Below, one piece after another: positions 1 through 11,815 of a DNA stretch of 64,000 nucleotides (within the stretch, counting starts at the first letter, position 1; every line of letters starts with the position of its first letter). The notes under the pieces are model-generated. The model was given only the letters and a program-made list of their open reading frames with translations. It did no database searches and was not told where the DNA came from. The DNA is taken from the NCBI GenBank assembly GCA_021234155.1, contig JAJEKV010000106.1, positions 2,784,435-2,848,434 on the forward strand, written 5' to 3'. The translations under genes were made by a program, and so were the position numbers. The DNA comes from Isoetes taiwanensis. Its lineage: Eukaryota > Streptophyta > Lycopodiopsida > Isoetales > Isoetaceae.

Positions 1-1390
1 CAAGATCTCAACAAATATGGAATGATTCCGGACCGGAATCACCACGCACATCCTCTATGCCAAAATGTTGACCTAGGCGTTAAGCATGGAACTTATTTTG
101 CAAAAGCCGGTTGGCATTTTGTTTACAGATTGAAACTTAAGTGAATAATTTTGCTATCTCATGGAAGAGAATATTCCTACTAAAGACATTAAAAACTAGA
201 GCATGGTAAGTATGAGAGCTCAAACTTATTGGGGCCTACGATATACATTCAAAGTGTTGTTTTTGACTTGATTATTTCAAGCTTCTGAGAAAGGTGTAAA
301 GTATGTGCATTACCTTAGAGTGTCAAGTATTCTAAGTATGCTAAAAAAGATAAAAGCAGGCTATTTTAAACAACCATGCCCTCTTCTTTCCTAATACGCC
401 ATGAATGCGGGAAGTTATAAGGAACTGAGTTATAAGGAAATCAAGAAAATGAGGAAATCAAGAAAATGCACTGATTCAACTTGCTTTGTATTTGCAAGTT
501 CTATTAACCCAACGGGTAGTTGCCCTCTGGATTGGCTTCTTAAGTGAAATGACACATGCTTCATAGAAAACAAAACCATTTTGTCTTTGTTTTCATTATT
601 TTGGAACAAGATAAAGGCGACAAATTCAAAGAAACATCAAAGCCTGCAAGAATCCAAAATCCCTTTGCATTGGGTAATCTGTGCCCTTTTACAGACAAAC
701 TATGGCAAAGCCTCTTATGGTGCTTGGATCCCAGACCCCATTCCTCGGTAGAAAAACCCTGTTTTGAGCTAGGATGGGCAGGATAAAATACGTTACCTGG
801 AACAGAAGGCACCACCATTAATGGGCGGCTTACCGAAGACACCGGCATCATTTTAGCCTTGGAAGAGCTTCCTCGGTTGATTGAGCATAACATGAAGAAT
901 TTGTGCGAGAAAATCCTTTAGAAAAGCGGATTAGGGGTTGAGTTATGATGACCTTGTTTTGGGAACGTGCGAGGCAGATCTTGTCCGGATTATGGCAATA
1001 TCGGAAGCACTATCATATACGTATTGGATTACATCGCGCCCGGTAGCGAAAAAAAAAGGTCCTTCCACCATAGCCGGTTTATTCAAAGCTACGATTTCTT
1101 TTAAACGATTACGCAAATCTGTAAAATCGAAATGCAAACCCTGCTGAATATTTCAGGAAAACTTCTGCGCCATGCAATCCTCTCTACGCCATGCTCCTGT
1201 TTGTGGGAAAAAAGCACATCTGCGACTATAGCCACAGAAAAAGTTTGATGCGGGAATCAAAGCTTTTTCTCCCCGACATTCTTCTACTTGTGGGTTTGAC
1301 CCCCAAACTAATTCGAAGAACCCAAATAGTGTTGTATAAAACAACTTAGAGATATGGGTCCCGTTTGTATAAAACACCCAGATATTGGTC
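1..1390. other. Unassigned AT-rich DNA without a convincing gene
   Basis: No gene is recognised here. The longest local frames are a minus-strand frame at 943-1137 (64 codons) and overlapping frames at 556-893. None has a family motif I recognise and they are about as long as expected by chance or in decayed repeat DNA. The minus-strand reading of about 790-1140 stays fairly open across several frames and may be a worn transposon coding piece, but that is inference. Confidence 0.4.
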
Positions 1391-1394
1391 AGAA

Positions 1395-1525
1395 TTGGAT
1401 CCGACATAAACAAGCAATCGATACAAGGAATTGGGTCCGACATAAACAAGCAATGATACGGTTTCATGGCCAAGCTTTATAAACAAGCAATCGATACGAT
1501 ACGGTTCATGGCCAAGCTTTAGGGC
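1395..1525. repeat. Short local repeats, GACATAAACAAGCAATCGATAC type
   Basis: A 20-22 bp unit containing ATAAACAAGCAAT occurs three times within about 130 bases. A second unit, CATGGCCAAGCTTT, occurs twice, near 1467 and 1509. This is a small local duplication with no visible coding or promoter role. Confidence 0.7.
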
Positions 1526-1644
1526 AAAGAAATGCCCTAAATGCTATCCACGAGGCTTGCATGTTCAGCCCCTCAAATAAAAAGAGGGCTTTTGTTGTGA
1601 GCCCTGGATGTTGGACCATTGAAAAAAAAAACCCTAAATCAACG

Positions 1645-1775
1645 ACTAAAGAATGGTGCACTTAGATGCACGCATTAGTACATCCATTCGAATCGCCATG
1701 AAATCTTAGGAAAACCTTTGTGAAAAGCGTACAAAACACAAAAAACCCCCGTTATTATGCTACATATTGCATAGG
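1645..1775 (+). repeat. LINE 5'-region-like block, shared with 7490-7627
   Basis: This block runs directly into the endonuclease reading of the LINE remnant that follows. It is similar over about 130 bases to 7490-7627: both contain AAATCAACGAC, then GTGCACT, then GTGAAAA followed by GCGTA, and end in a CCCC-GTT-TTATGCTACATATT motif. The same terminal motif occurs a third time near 6754-6779. I infer a LINE 5' untranslated region, with 7490-7627 as a detached fragment of the same family. Confidence 0.5.
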
Positions 1776-1779
1776 AAGT

Positions 1780-4700
1780 AAAAGACCCTCATCTCTTTTG
1801 GCTTGGAATATACATGGTTTTAATGAATCAAAGATTCTTAGTAATATGGAAATGTTTGAACAGGTTGATATTCTTGCATTGATGAGACATGGGAACATGA
1901 AACAAAGCAGATTGATTCCCATCCATGGGTTTACAACGCTTGAGACCGCTTGGAATGAGTTCTGAGGAAGCCCATGAGGGATGGGACTTCATGCTTTGTT
2001 AAAATGAAATTTGCAATCTCGGTTAAGCGTGGTCAAAATATGTAAACATAAGCGGTATATATGGATTTGTGTAAATAACTGCATTTATGTGGCAATAGTA
2101 TACTTTGCTCCTTGGAGCCCTATCCCGTGGATCTATAACAGCCCGAGCTTCTTTGCGAATGACCCATTTTGTTACCTCTCTGCTGATATTGCGTTCTATA
2201 AAACTAAAGGACAGGTTTATGTAATAGGGGACATGAATGGCGGACTCAAGAATAAGCAAAGCTCTTTGTTTTGGCTCATGAAGGAAATCATTTGTGGCTT
2301 ATGGAGCAGACACCCTTTGTTGTCATGGCCTAGGACCTCTTGTGATATGCATTTGAATAAAATGGGAGAACACATTCTTGACTTATGTGAAGCACATGAA
2401 TTAGTGTGTATAATGGTGCTGCTATATTTCGAGAATCCAACAAATACACATGTTTTTTCAGCCCAATGGAAATAATCTTGTGGATATGTTATTGGGAAGT
2501 CGAGATGGTGTGCATTTGGTGACTAGTTTTGAAGTTCTTCCTCAGCATGGCATGAGGGACTCACGATCATGCCCCTCTTGTCATAAAATATAAGATGAAA
2601 GTCAAATGTCACGGGGAAAAGCAAAAACAAGCCCCACCTAGGTTCAAAGTGCAATATAAACTTGCTTTGGGCAATATGGAAAGCAATTGATTCGAGGCTT
2701 GGAAGGAACTCTTTGGCCTACAGATGATGTTGAGGAAATGCATACCTTTGCTTAAAAGCGGTCCTATCATAAGCCGCTGCAAGTGTTTTGGACTTACTAA
2801 ACCAAGATCATAAATACCATAATAAAAAGTGGTTTGATCACGAATGTATTATGGCAAAGCGCATTACAAGCTGCTATAGACAAATGTGCTGCCAAGAGAT
2901 TATAAGAATCTTGTCAAGCATAAAAAGCGAAAGTGGGAAAGGGAACACCAAAAACTTCTAGATGATATTGCATTGGATCCAAAATGCTTTTGGACAAACT
3001 ACTGCGACATCCCCATTGAATTGGGAGAGATCGCACAAGAAAGTTTGCTTGAATGGATAAGAGAATTATACTTGTTGCTACGACAATGAAATGCAAATTA
3101 GTACTGCCTATACTACACTCTTTGATAAGAGTGATGTTACATATGCTTTACAAAGGATGCAAAATGGGAAATCCTTAGACCTAAATGGGTTACGTCTTTG
3201 TTTATGCTTAAATGGGGGTGATCTTTTAAATGATAAGTTGGTTGACATTTGTAACTTGGCTTTTCATTGTGGCTTTCCTGCGGGAATGGTATTTAAGCAA
3301 GGTGGTTCCTATTCATAAGTCGGTGATAAAACCCAGGCAAGAAATTATCGGACAATTTTGGTTAGCAATGTATTTGCAAAACTCTTTGCAACTATGCTTG
3401 AGAGAAAGCTCTCTAATTGGGCTGATGGGAAGAACAGCGGCGCTTATGGACAAAAGGTTTTAAGCCATGACCATTCCAATTGTTGATCATTTAGTCACTT
3501 TAAAGGGTGATTAATGAAAGCATAAAGGGTACTAGACATAATCCCAGTTTTGGCCTTCATTGATCTAGCAAAAAGCTTTTGATAGAGTTGATCCGAGGTG
3601 ACTTCTGCCGATAGGCTAGAGCTGCTACAAGTTCCTCAGGGCTCCAAAGATTTTCTTTGGCTTACTATGGTACTCATTGAACTTTCATTTCCATTTAAAA
3701 GCGAGCGGGTCGAAGCGATTGGGGTGAAATTGGGGGTGCCCTTGTTCTCCCCACTCTTTGGACTTTATATTGATGAACTTGGGGGTGGCTTGCATTATGG
3801 GAGGAGTTGGAGTCAATGTTGGTAGATATCTCATACGTTTACTTTTGCGGATGATATAGTTTTGATTTCTAGAAGCTGGCTGGCGGTCTCAACATCATTT
3901 GGATACTCTTGAGGGGATTTTGCGATCAAAAGGTATGGCTATCAATGTTGCAAAATCTAAAGTCATGATAGTTGGCACAAAAAAAAAAAAAACTTTTCGA
4001 TTTACCATTGGGGAATGTGAGTTAGAAGCAATTGCATAGTTATAAATACCTTGGAATAGAGGTGGCAAATAATTATTCATGGAAATTTGCTGAAAAAGCG
4101 TGCTACAGTGGGCTAGAACCCTTTATGGTATGTTCCATACTTGTCGTGTGAATAACTTGTGGCATTGGAAACTTCGGGAGATTACTTTATGATACTCAAG
4201 TGAAGGCGATCGTTTTATATGGTACATCCGGCTTGGGCCCTGGACTTGATCGGCAAAGCTGGGACAAGATTGAAAAAGGTCTGAAAGCGATTTCTCATGG
4301 AAGAGCTTGGAACTAAAATGCAAACTCCATCTTTGCATTATGCTTGTGGAAGCTGGATTGATTCCCCTTGGCCCTGAAGCTTTATCTTGGTACTATTACA
4401 TATGTAAATCGGTGAAGTTGCTCCCTTGGTCGTCTCCCTTTCCGGGCTATCGACAATCAAAATGCGAGGATGGTTCTCTCAAGTGATTCAATGGCGAGAA
4501 AAGTGGGGTGTAGATGATTACGCTTGGCGGAGTCAACCAAACTAAAAGAGATGCATGCAAATACTTCCAAAAGTCTTGGGCAAATTGTGGGATCAAATGA
4601 TATTCTTTGTGAAAATTTTTTTTATAAAGATGAGATTAATAGTATGGCTGCATATGGAGAACAATCTTACTTGCTATCTAATATTAGCGGGGAAAAATAG

Positions 4701-4870
4701 AATCTTGATTTCTCACTCACGAACTTCCTCTCATCATCTGACATTGAGGCGGGAAGGTGGTATGGAACTCCTCGACATACAAGGTATGCTTGCCAGAGCT
4801 GTCTTGATCCTAAAATTGAGTCGAGAGGTACATACTTTTTTGGAGTGCCACTTTATGAACATATAAATAA
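1780..4870 (+). pseudogene. Decayed LINE ORF2 (endonuclease and reverse transcriptase)
   Basis: This is the remnant of a non-LTR retrotransposon ORF2 spread over all three frames. Near 1798 the reading SLLAWNIHGFNESKI matches the start of an apurinic-type endonuclease domain. The block at 2220-2240 reads VIGDMNG, the usual endonuclease GD.N motif. The reverse transcriptase part includes MQNGKSLDLNGL near 3160, a fingers/palm motif near 3730-3785 ending LFGLYIDEL, and the catalytic FADD at 3844-3855 followed by IVLIS. KYLGIEV near 4050 and a Cys-rich tail near 4780-4860 complete the order expected of a plant LINE. Frames are interrupted by many stops and shifts, so it cannot be active as written. 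The wording of the RT motifs resembles elements I associate with ferns and mosses, but I cannot test this. Confidence 0.85.
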
Positions 4871-5121
4871 GTATAACATTTGAGTTCACATTGTCGGAGC
4901 TTTTTAATCGCCTCCAAATCTCCTTAGTTCATATCTCAAGGATGTTTGGAAGGAGCAGTGACATAATGGAGTTGTTTGTTAATATGGAAATACTTTCGGA
5001 AGCTGAGGTGCCTTTGTTTTAAAAGCCTTGTGGACTATATATTTCTTGTACTATCTTAAGCCATATGGACTGAGGGTCTTAAATGGCGTGATTAATATAT
5101 ATTTAACTAGTTCAAGCCCCG

Positions 5122-5150
5122 TTTTTTTTTTTTTTTTTTTTTTTTTTTTT
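5122..5150. repeat. Poly(T) tract, 29 bases
   Basis: An uninterrupted T run lies exactly at the left edge of repeat unit U copy 1. It could be the poly(A) tail of a minus-strand retroelement or a tract at an insertion boundary. The second U copy at 13825 has only a shorter T-rich stretch before it. Confidence 0.8.
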
Positions 5151-6011
5151 GAAGCATGCCCCATCTCCCTATGCTTAAGCATGCTCCAGTTCCTATGGTA
5201 TGGGGTATTTTGAAATTGAGCATTGGGAAGGGTCATGGTATCATGGCTCATTAGTTTTGCATAGAGATTCCATAAGAGAGAAATATCATGCAATTTTTTC
5301 TATATTATGCAAAATGGCATCTTCCCTAAGCTTGGGAATTTTTATGAGACATTGCACTAGATGTATTTATAATGATCGACAGTCGAAGTTTATCTAAGCT
5401 TGGGGCAAAAGTCACTTCCCAAGACTATAGGGTGTCACAGTACTTGGATAAAAAGTTATGGACCTTTGTGTATGGTGTATATCATAGAAAAGGTTGGACT
5501 AAAATCATAAATACCCAATATAATGGTATGATTCCTGTTTGTATTTAACACCGTATAGCATGGAAAAAGGCGGACTAAGTTTGCAAATACAAAATACAAA
5601 GATGCGAGACTAAATGCTGCTACAAAATGCAAGGTATGATCCGCAATTAGCATTCAATTTTAGTGGGCAATTTTTTTTCCCAAATGGCGTAGTGGTTGCA
5701 TTCTTTCAAAAATCATACGTAGCCGATTTCTCAAAAAGCCCTTCTCTACAACCGATTGAGGGGGATTATTGTCTTGCCTGGCCATTCTTTAATTTCCTGG
5801 ACTCACTGATCAAACGAGGAGACAAGTTATGGACGAGGGCGAAATATTTTCCATCATGCTATTCTTTCGCCATTTGTCCTTAAAACTTACCCAGGGCAAA
5901 GTTTAACCGGTAGAGGTTTCATATGGCGTTGCCACGAGAATCAATTATACTCTGCAAAGGCATCCATATAATCCAAGATGATGGAGATATAGATTTGCGA
6001 CTCAAACTACA
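5151..6011. repeat. Repeat unit U, copy 1
   Basis: This segment begins GAAGCATGCCCCATCTCCC and is a diverged direct copy of 13825-14123 joined to 19202-19765. Matching landmarks are AAGCATGCTCCAGTTCCTATG, GAGATTCCATAAGAGAG, the GATCCGCAATTAGCATTC region and CCAAGATGATGGAGATAT. Copy 1 is continuous where copy 2 is interrupted, so it provides the empty site (TTGGATAAAAAG near 5444-5455) for the TIR element. The local open frame at 5614-5883 lies inside the repeat and has no supported function. Confidence 0.85.
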
Positions 6012-6605
6012 AACACAAACCATTAACATCTAACATATAAAAATTAAATCCCCAACACATAACAACCATTGACATTAACAACCAACACATAACTACCATT
6101 GACATTAACAACCAACACATAACTACCATTGACATTAATTAACACAACCATTAGGTCCAACACATTTAAATTAAATCCCCTTAAACCCCCTTTGGTTTTG
6201 GGTGCATATTCACCACGAGGGTGACTCAGACACATTGGATAGGCATATTCACCTTATTCCTTAATCTATACCGTCACGTAAAAGTTCCTCGTTTGTGGGG
6301 TATGCAAGTACAAAATTTGCTATATTGTATAACAAGATTAGCAAAATACTATAAGATTTCAAAAGCGGAATACTATATGGTGTTGATTTAGATGCGTGCA
6401 AAATACAATTATGGGGCTCAAACCCCTCGTCACCCAGATGTGAATATGCACCCAAACCAAAAGGGGTTTAGAGGGATTTTTAATTTAAATATTTGGACCA
6501 ATGGTTATGAATAATTAATCAATAATGAATATGTGTTGGTTGTTATCAATGGTTATTATGTGTTGGGGGATTAATTTTATATGTTAGATGTTAATGGTTT
6601 GTGTT
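6012..6605. mobile_element. Foldback MITE with long inverted arms
   Basis: The left arm (about 6012-6225) and right arm (about 6429-6605) are inverted copies. Both share AACACAAACCATTAACATC at the tip, then TCCCCAACACATA, then CCCC-TTTGGTTT-GGGTGCATATTCAC inside. The left arm is longer mainly because a 30-bp unit is repeated three times near 6052-6140. The paralogous site in unit U copy 2 (near 19755-19770) lacks the element, which supports a discrete insertion. A short duplication near TGCAA is likely but degenerate. No transposase is present, so it would be non-autonomous. Confidence 0.8.
6052..6140. repeat. 30-bp tandem repeat in the MITE left arm
   Basis: Three consecutive units of the form CAACACATAACTACCATTGA followed by CATTAACAAC are present. 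The right arm carries only one equivalent unit, so the expansion happened after the arms formed or was lost on the right. Confidence 0.85.
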
Positions 6606-6606
6606 G

Positions 6607-7489
6607 CAAAAAAATTTTGGCCCCTTTTCGGGCCTTAGGGACGTCACCCCGATTGTGACAAAAATTTAGAATTCAAACCAAAAAAAAACTAGAATTTATT
6701 TGAGGCTTTGATCACATGTAGCTTTTTGAATTTGATCACAATAAAACAAATAGAACCCCTGTTATTATGCTACATATTGTTACTTCCGCTACAACTATTT
6801 CTCTTTCACAATGATACCATTGTTTATCAATCCATATGATTTTGGATGCTCCATCTTTAGCTTAAAGGTAATGCATGATTCACCTTATGGTTCCATTAAA
6901 GTTCCAAACCTACAATATAAATGCATTCTTGTAGCCCTTGTTTGATTGATCTGGCATTGACATGGAAAAGAGTGGAATAATCCATGTTTGTGTGCATAAG
7001 AATCCGTTTGTTGATTGAAGCTAAAAGGCACGCTATGAACAATCCGGCAGCCTGGGAATATCCAAGAGTTGGAAGCAAACGGGGGCCTAAACTTGAATCT
7101 GGCAGCAAATCTTAGGAAGGAAACAAAAGGGGGTTTTGCAGCACTACATTGTAGAATCGGGAAACCAATACCTTGTAAAAAAAACATTATGCTAATGAAG
7201 AAAAACATTAAAAAACAAATACCTTTTGTAAGTGTGAGCAAAAAATCCATCTCATGGTAGTAAAATCCACTCGGCAATAATAATCCAAGAGGGCAAGTAC
7301 ATATCATTATGCACACATGCACACACATGCACACATGCACATGCACTTACACTTGCACATGCACAATACACATGCACATGCACACATGCACATGCATGTG
7401 CACATGCACATGCATACACATCTTGGCGATGTTCATGCACAAACACATGCGAGAAAGACAACAACCCTCGGATTGTTCCAACCAACGAA
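6607..7489. other. Insertion-derived block absent from the paralogous copy
   Basis: Together with 7490-7627 this block interrupts the U/R repeat: the second copy passes directly from about 19768 to 19795 without it. It contains a GC-rich start (CCCCTTTTCGGGCC near 6618), no recognised coding sequence and the microsatellite at 7309-7425. A 25-base motif ending TTATGCTACATATT occurs near 6755 and again near 7601 in the same orientation, which could mark a duplicated edge. Confidence 0.45.
7309..7425. repeat. (CACATG)n / (CA)n microsatellite
   Basis: Nearly pure alternation of CACATG and ACACATGC units runs over about 115 bases. The long His/Thr/Met and Cys/Val/His reading frames on both strands come only from the repeat and should not be called genes. 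Confidence 0.95.
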
Positions 7490-7627
7490 AATCAACGACC
7501 CATAAAGGGTGCACTCTAGAAATACTATTTAGTACACCTCAACGAATACAACAACGAAATCATAGAAAAACCATGTGAAAAAGCGTAAAAATCTAAAAAG
7601 TAACCCCTGTTGTTGTGCTACATATTA
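7490..7627 (+). repeat. Detached LINE 5'-region-like fragment
   Basis: This fragment is similar to 1645-1775, as described there, but no endonuclease sequence follows. At 7628 it runs directly into repeat unit R. Confidence 0.5.
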
Positions 7628-7983
7628 AATCTTGGGTTATAGAAGCTCATGTTGTTTTTTTAAAAAACTATTTGAATCGGTAGATCCGTGATCGAACATG
7701 TATATATTAGGACTAAGAATAATATATTTAGCTACATGGCTTTTTGTTATGTTATTGGCGTGAGCCTTCTTAAGATAGGTTGATGGGAGGAAAGGATAAA
7801 TAAGCGTTGAAGATACAATTGAAGCTACAATAATGTAATTCTTTGAGGGAAAACTAAAATCAAAACATATTCTAGTAGGATATATTCTAATTTAGACTTT
7901 TTATAGTTCTACATTATTGGCGGAAACCTTGTTATAATAGTTAGAGGATTGAGCAAGTTAAAGCTCGAACTTTAGTGAACATT
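7628..7983. repeat. Repeat unit R, copy 1 left part
   Basis: From TATAGAAGCTCATGTTG onward this matches 19795-20045, and its end (CCTTGTTATAATAGTTAGAGG, GAGCAAGTTAAAGCTC) matches 34725-34785. It is broken at 7983 by the LINE insertion and resumes at 12430. The last 12 bases, TTAGTGAACATT, are the target-site duplication. Confidence 0.85.
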
Positions 7984-8639
7984 TTTTTTTTTTTTTTGAG
8001 GGAATGATATATTTTTTCCATTAATTATAGATTGAAAAGTACATAATACTTCGGTATTTGACCAACTAAATAGATCAAAGTACCAGGAGTAGGTAATAAG
8101 CATTTCAAAAAGCAATGCATATAAGGTTTTAAATCTGACAACATAAGAGTTGACCAAAAAGTGAACAGACAATGTAGCAGATATTTTAACAGATATCAGT
8201 AGCCGATTAAGATCTCCACATTATGCCTTAGAGGCATAAGTCTTGATAGCTGAATAACTGAAAAACCTTGAAGACCTCTGTGACAGCACAATGTCGCCAA
8301 TTACCCGAAAGCCTGAAGGAAAAATATGATAATGAAAAAACAGATGAGGTTGGTCTTTATGAATCAAGCAATGTAAAGTGGTCGAGAAGGAAGGTGCAAG
8401 ATGTAATTGGTGTGCTTTCTCCGGTCAAGCAATCGGCCGGTCGAAACACAAGAAGTAGCCATTATGATCAATAAGTTTCCATAAGCATCTGCCTTTCCTC
8501 TATGGTAATAATAGCATTCCCTGTAGAATAAAAACTGCCTTTCTGTCATCTGCATGTTAATAGTCTCCAAAAACCGGAATAAGGTGTACATTTGATATGT
8601 GCTCTTGCAAAACTCATATGCCCACTGGATTTCTGCAAC

Positions 8640-9180
8640 TGGAAAATCTTCAAGCTTAGGAAGTATTCTGTCAGGTATCTTGGACTTCCAATAAAAATCC
8701 TCAAAGGCATTGACTTGAGTGTTTATCTAACCCAAATATCGGCAACGCCTACGTATAATTGAAACTAATATCAGATCCCTCTTGCGGAACTCTAGATACT
8801 CTAGCAGAATCATGAACAAAATTGTTGTTAGTATGTGAACAGTGCAGTTTGAATAAACTAAAATTCCCATAGAAATTGCCAATTCTATTCCATTTGTCAT
8901 CGAAGAAATTATCTTCATTTTGCAATCTTTGAGCAGTAGACATTTTTGCAGGATCATATACAATATTAATCTTAATCCAAGGGATGGAGATTGGGTGTTT
9001 CCCCATACAAACATCATTTCTATCCAAATAGAAGCATTACCTGGAGATATCCAGTCTGCGAGGTTTGAGCATTCAAATTGAGGTAACCTCAATTCCTGTA
9101 ATATAATGATATCTCTGCATTATGTCTTCTTTTGAGGGACCCTTTATTTCTCTTAAGTTCCAAGATAATATCTTCATGGA
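8640..9180 (-). pseudogene. LINE ORF2 start: endonuclease fragment
   Basis: On the minus strand the reading MKILSWNLREIKGPSKEDI begins near 9178, matching the usual opening of a LINE endonuclease. A frame change then gives ILQELRLPQFECSNL, the conserved QE strand carrying the catalytic Glu. A further segment reads NRIGNFYGNFSLFKL. Below about 8740 it joins a different sequence reading PKLEDFPVAEIQWAYEF, which I do not recognise as reverse transcriptase. The endonuclease is therefore truncated. Confidence 0.65.
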
Positions 9181-9399
9181 AAAAAGCAAATTGACCTTTA
9201 AGAGCAGAATATTGCTTTAATGATTTCTCAATCTTCTATTAGCTTTTTGTCGGTAGTTAGCGATTAAGGGTTCCAAATGAAGCATGCCCTTTCTTGGAGG
9301 TTAATTTTCTTTTTTTTTTCCTTTAGATTTCTCAATCGGGGTCTTATTATTTTTCCCCTCATCTTTATCGGAAGGCTTATCTGAGATATGAGTCATTTT

Positions 9400-11815
9400 T
9401 CAGTTGGTGTCAATAAGACTATTTTGATTGGAATTTTCCTTATCATGATTAAATGTTTCTATGGAATGAAAAGCAATTCCAAAATTAGAATTACAACAAT
9501 CATGATTTAAAGAAGAATTAGACATCAAATTATCTGAGTTGGGAGAGTTTAAGACTTGCCTGGAAATGAGTTGCTCCATATCTTCAGTGTTTACAAGTAT
9601 TTCCTGATTTACATGAGCTTGCATCTCCTGAGTCAATGGAACCAGATCTGTATGTGTGCCAATGATGTCATCCATTATTCCTAAACTGCAATTGATTATG
9701 CCTTTATCCATTTGATCTGAATTGGTACATCTTGTTTCATTAGTTGAGACCATAGCTGTTCCTGGATATCTTATTTTTCCTTTGATCATACCATCATTCT
9801 CAATAAGATCTTTCTGCCCTGAGTTGCTTTGTGGATCATATTATTAAGTCTGTCCTCTGAACCGTGAACAACCATATCTTTTAAATTAAGCTCTTCTTGA
9901 AGCTCAGCATCTGGATTGCAATGCCTGGAGATTGATGGTTGGCAATTAATTTCTGGGGAAAAGTCAATGAGGTCAGATGTATGATTGATAATTGTATTAG
10001 GTGAAATGAGGGAAGAGGGGACAGAGGCAATTGGCTCCATTATTAATGCGCACAAAATTCCTCAGATAAGTCAGTTAGAATATTAAAGCTATTAGAACAG
10101 AACCTTTGAGGGACTATTTGTGGACGTGCTGGTGTGGACATATTGATTTGTTGCTGAAGGTAGAACTTGTGCTGGAGGAGGGAACTCCAGGAGACTTGTA
10201 CATTTGTAAGGCAACTGGCATATCAGAATCCAGGCCTCCTTCTGAACTTTTCAAACCATTAATTAATGGAATCTCAATCCCTATAATTGGTGTTTTGGAG
10301 AAATTTTTGTCATTCAAGTCATATTTCCCAATTTACTGCGATGTATCTTCTGCAAGAGGTTTAGGAACTGCGTGTATAACAATTCCTTTGTTGTGCTTCA
10401 TTCCTGCTATATTTTGCAGATAATTATCTTTATTGGTTTCCATAATAGAATTAAGGGTTTTGTTAAACCAATGGAATTGAGAGCCATTGGTGCTTTCCCT
10501 TTTAATAGTTTTCTATTCTATTCCATTTTGTAAGGCCTTTAAGAGGCTACATTGAGTTGATTGTCTGTTTCCAGCTGGATTTTCTCCTTATTTGCTGTAT
10601 TTTTTTTTACTGTAGCCATATTACCTTTGTTCAGAACAATGATTTTGACAGGAGGCTCTACCAGGGAAAAATATTCTGAGTGTTGACTTTGCAGAAGGGG
10701 TAGATCATCCTTTATAGCCTTTTTCTCTGCAGCCATATTCTTCTTCTTTTGAATTCTTCTGTAATTGCTGTTGTTATTCCAAAAATCCAATTTTTGCATA
10801 CTCTGATAACACTATGTTTTTAACCTGCTGATTTGTGCCCTTTTGCTGAAGATCATCGGAATTAACTCCCTTTTCCATGTCTAGACTTTCAGATGTAGCA
10901 AGAGTGGTCGAGCAGTTGGAACAAGAGAAATGCCTTGAATTGCATTTATGGCAAAAAATTGGTAGACCAATCCAACTTAATTGTAGAGTAGCTTTAGATC
11001 CAAAGAAGTCAATGAAAGGAAGGGGGCTTAGAAAAGTCAATTTGGACATAGCATTTAAGAGGTTTGTATGGAGAATATTCAGTTGCAATATAGGAACCAA
11101 TGGAATTAAATATATTTGAGAAACATTCCTCATGCCAATAAATAGGGTGAGATCACTCATTGGAGCGGAAGCAATGCATAATTTTTCAAATTCTTGCAAA
11201 GAGAGGTTGGGACACCATTTCAAAAATATAGAGTTGGAAAGTGTCACGGTAAAATGACGGTTTTGAGATAAAAGTTGGCAATTCTAGAGTTGCCACATTC
11301 AAACATAATATATGGGAAGTTTAGCCAAAAGATTGAATTTATAACCACTCCTTTATGAAGTTTTAGTAGCTGATCCCACATCCTTTCAGATTTAAGCCCG
11401 ACCTTATCAACCCTAAACAATACAATAGTGTTTTTCGCGAAGTTTGAATTCTAGAGGCAATCAATCAGGAGAGTGTAGTTTGATACCTTTGAATAGGTGA
11501 GCGAGAAGGAGGTGTCAGAGCTTTCAGTTGATTTAAACTGTTGGCGAGCTCTTGGTCTATGAAAATTTCAGCTACAGGTCTCTGTGATCCATTTTGAATA
11601 GGCACTCCATTTGTGTCAAGCACTGGGTCACCATTGTAGCCAGGATCTTTGCATATGTTATCCCAAATCGGAGTGGATCGATCAAGATGATACATCCCTT
11701 TTTGATTGAGATCAAGATTAGAGAAATCTCCAAATTTAATAAAGGAAGAGGGTTGATTATGGAATTTACTTAACTGAGATAGAAGATCGGCTCGATCACT
11801 GGAAGGCAGGAGCAT
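9400..11815 (-). pseudogene. LINE ORF1-like protein with a degenerate zinc knuckle
   Basis: Several minus-strand frames join into one worn protein: 11815-11465 (starting MLLPSSDRADLLSQL), 11247-10774, 10799-10539, 10055-9786 and 9789-9400. The middle part reads WIGLPIFCHKCNSRHFSCSN near 10965-10905, which looks like the CCHC knuckle closing a DUF4283-type ORF1 domain of plant LINEs, with one residue missing from the usual spacing. The C-terminal half is acidic and Asn/Ser-rich and contains EQLISRQVLNSPNSDNLMSN. The same segment recurs on the minus strand at 41314-42640 with EQLISRQVSQNPDILTSNSL, so it is a true repeated coding unit. ORF1 proteins bind element RNA; that role is family knowledge, not shown here. 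Confidence 0.7.

Noticed and set aside
7309-7578. Long His/Thr/Met-rich and Cys/Val-rich open frames on both strands
   Set aside because: They are translations of the CACATG microsatellite and have no codon or motif support.
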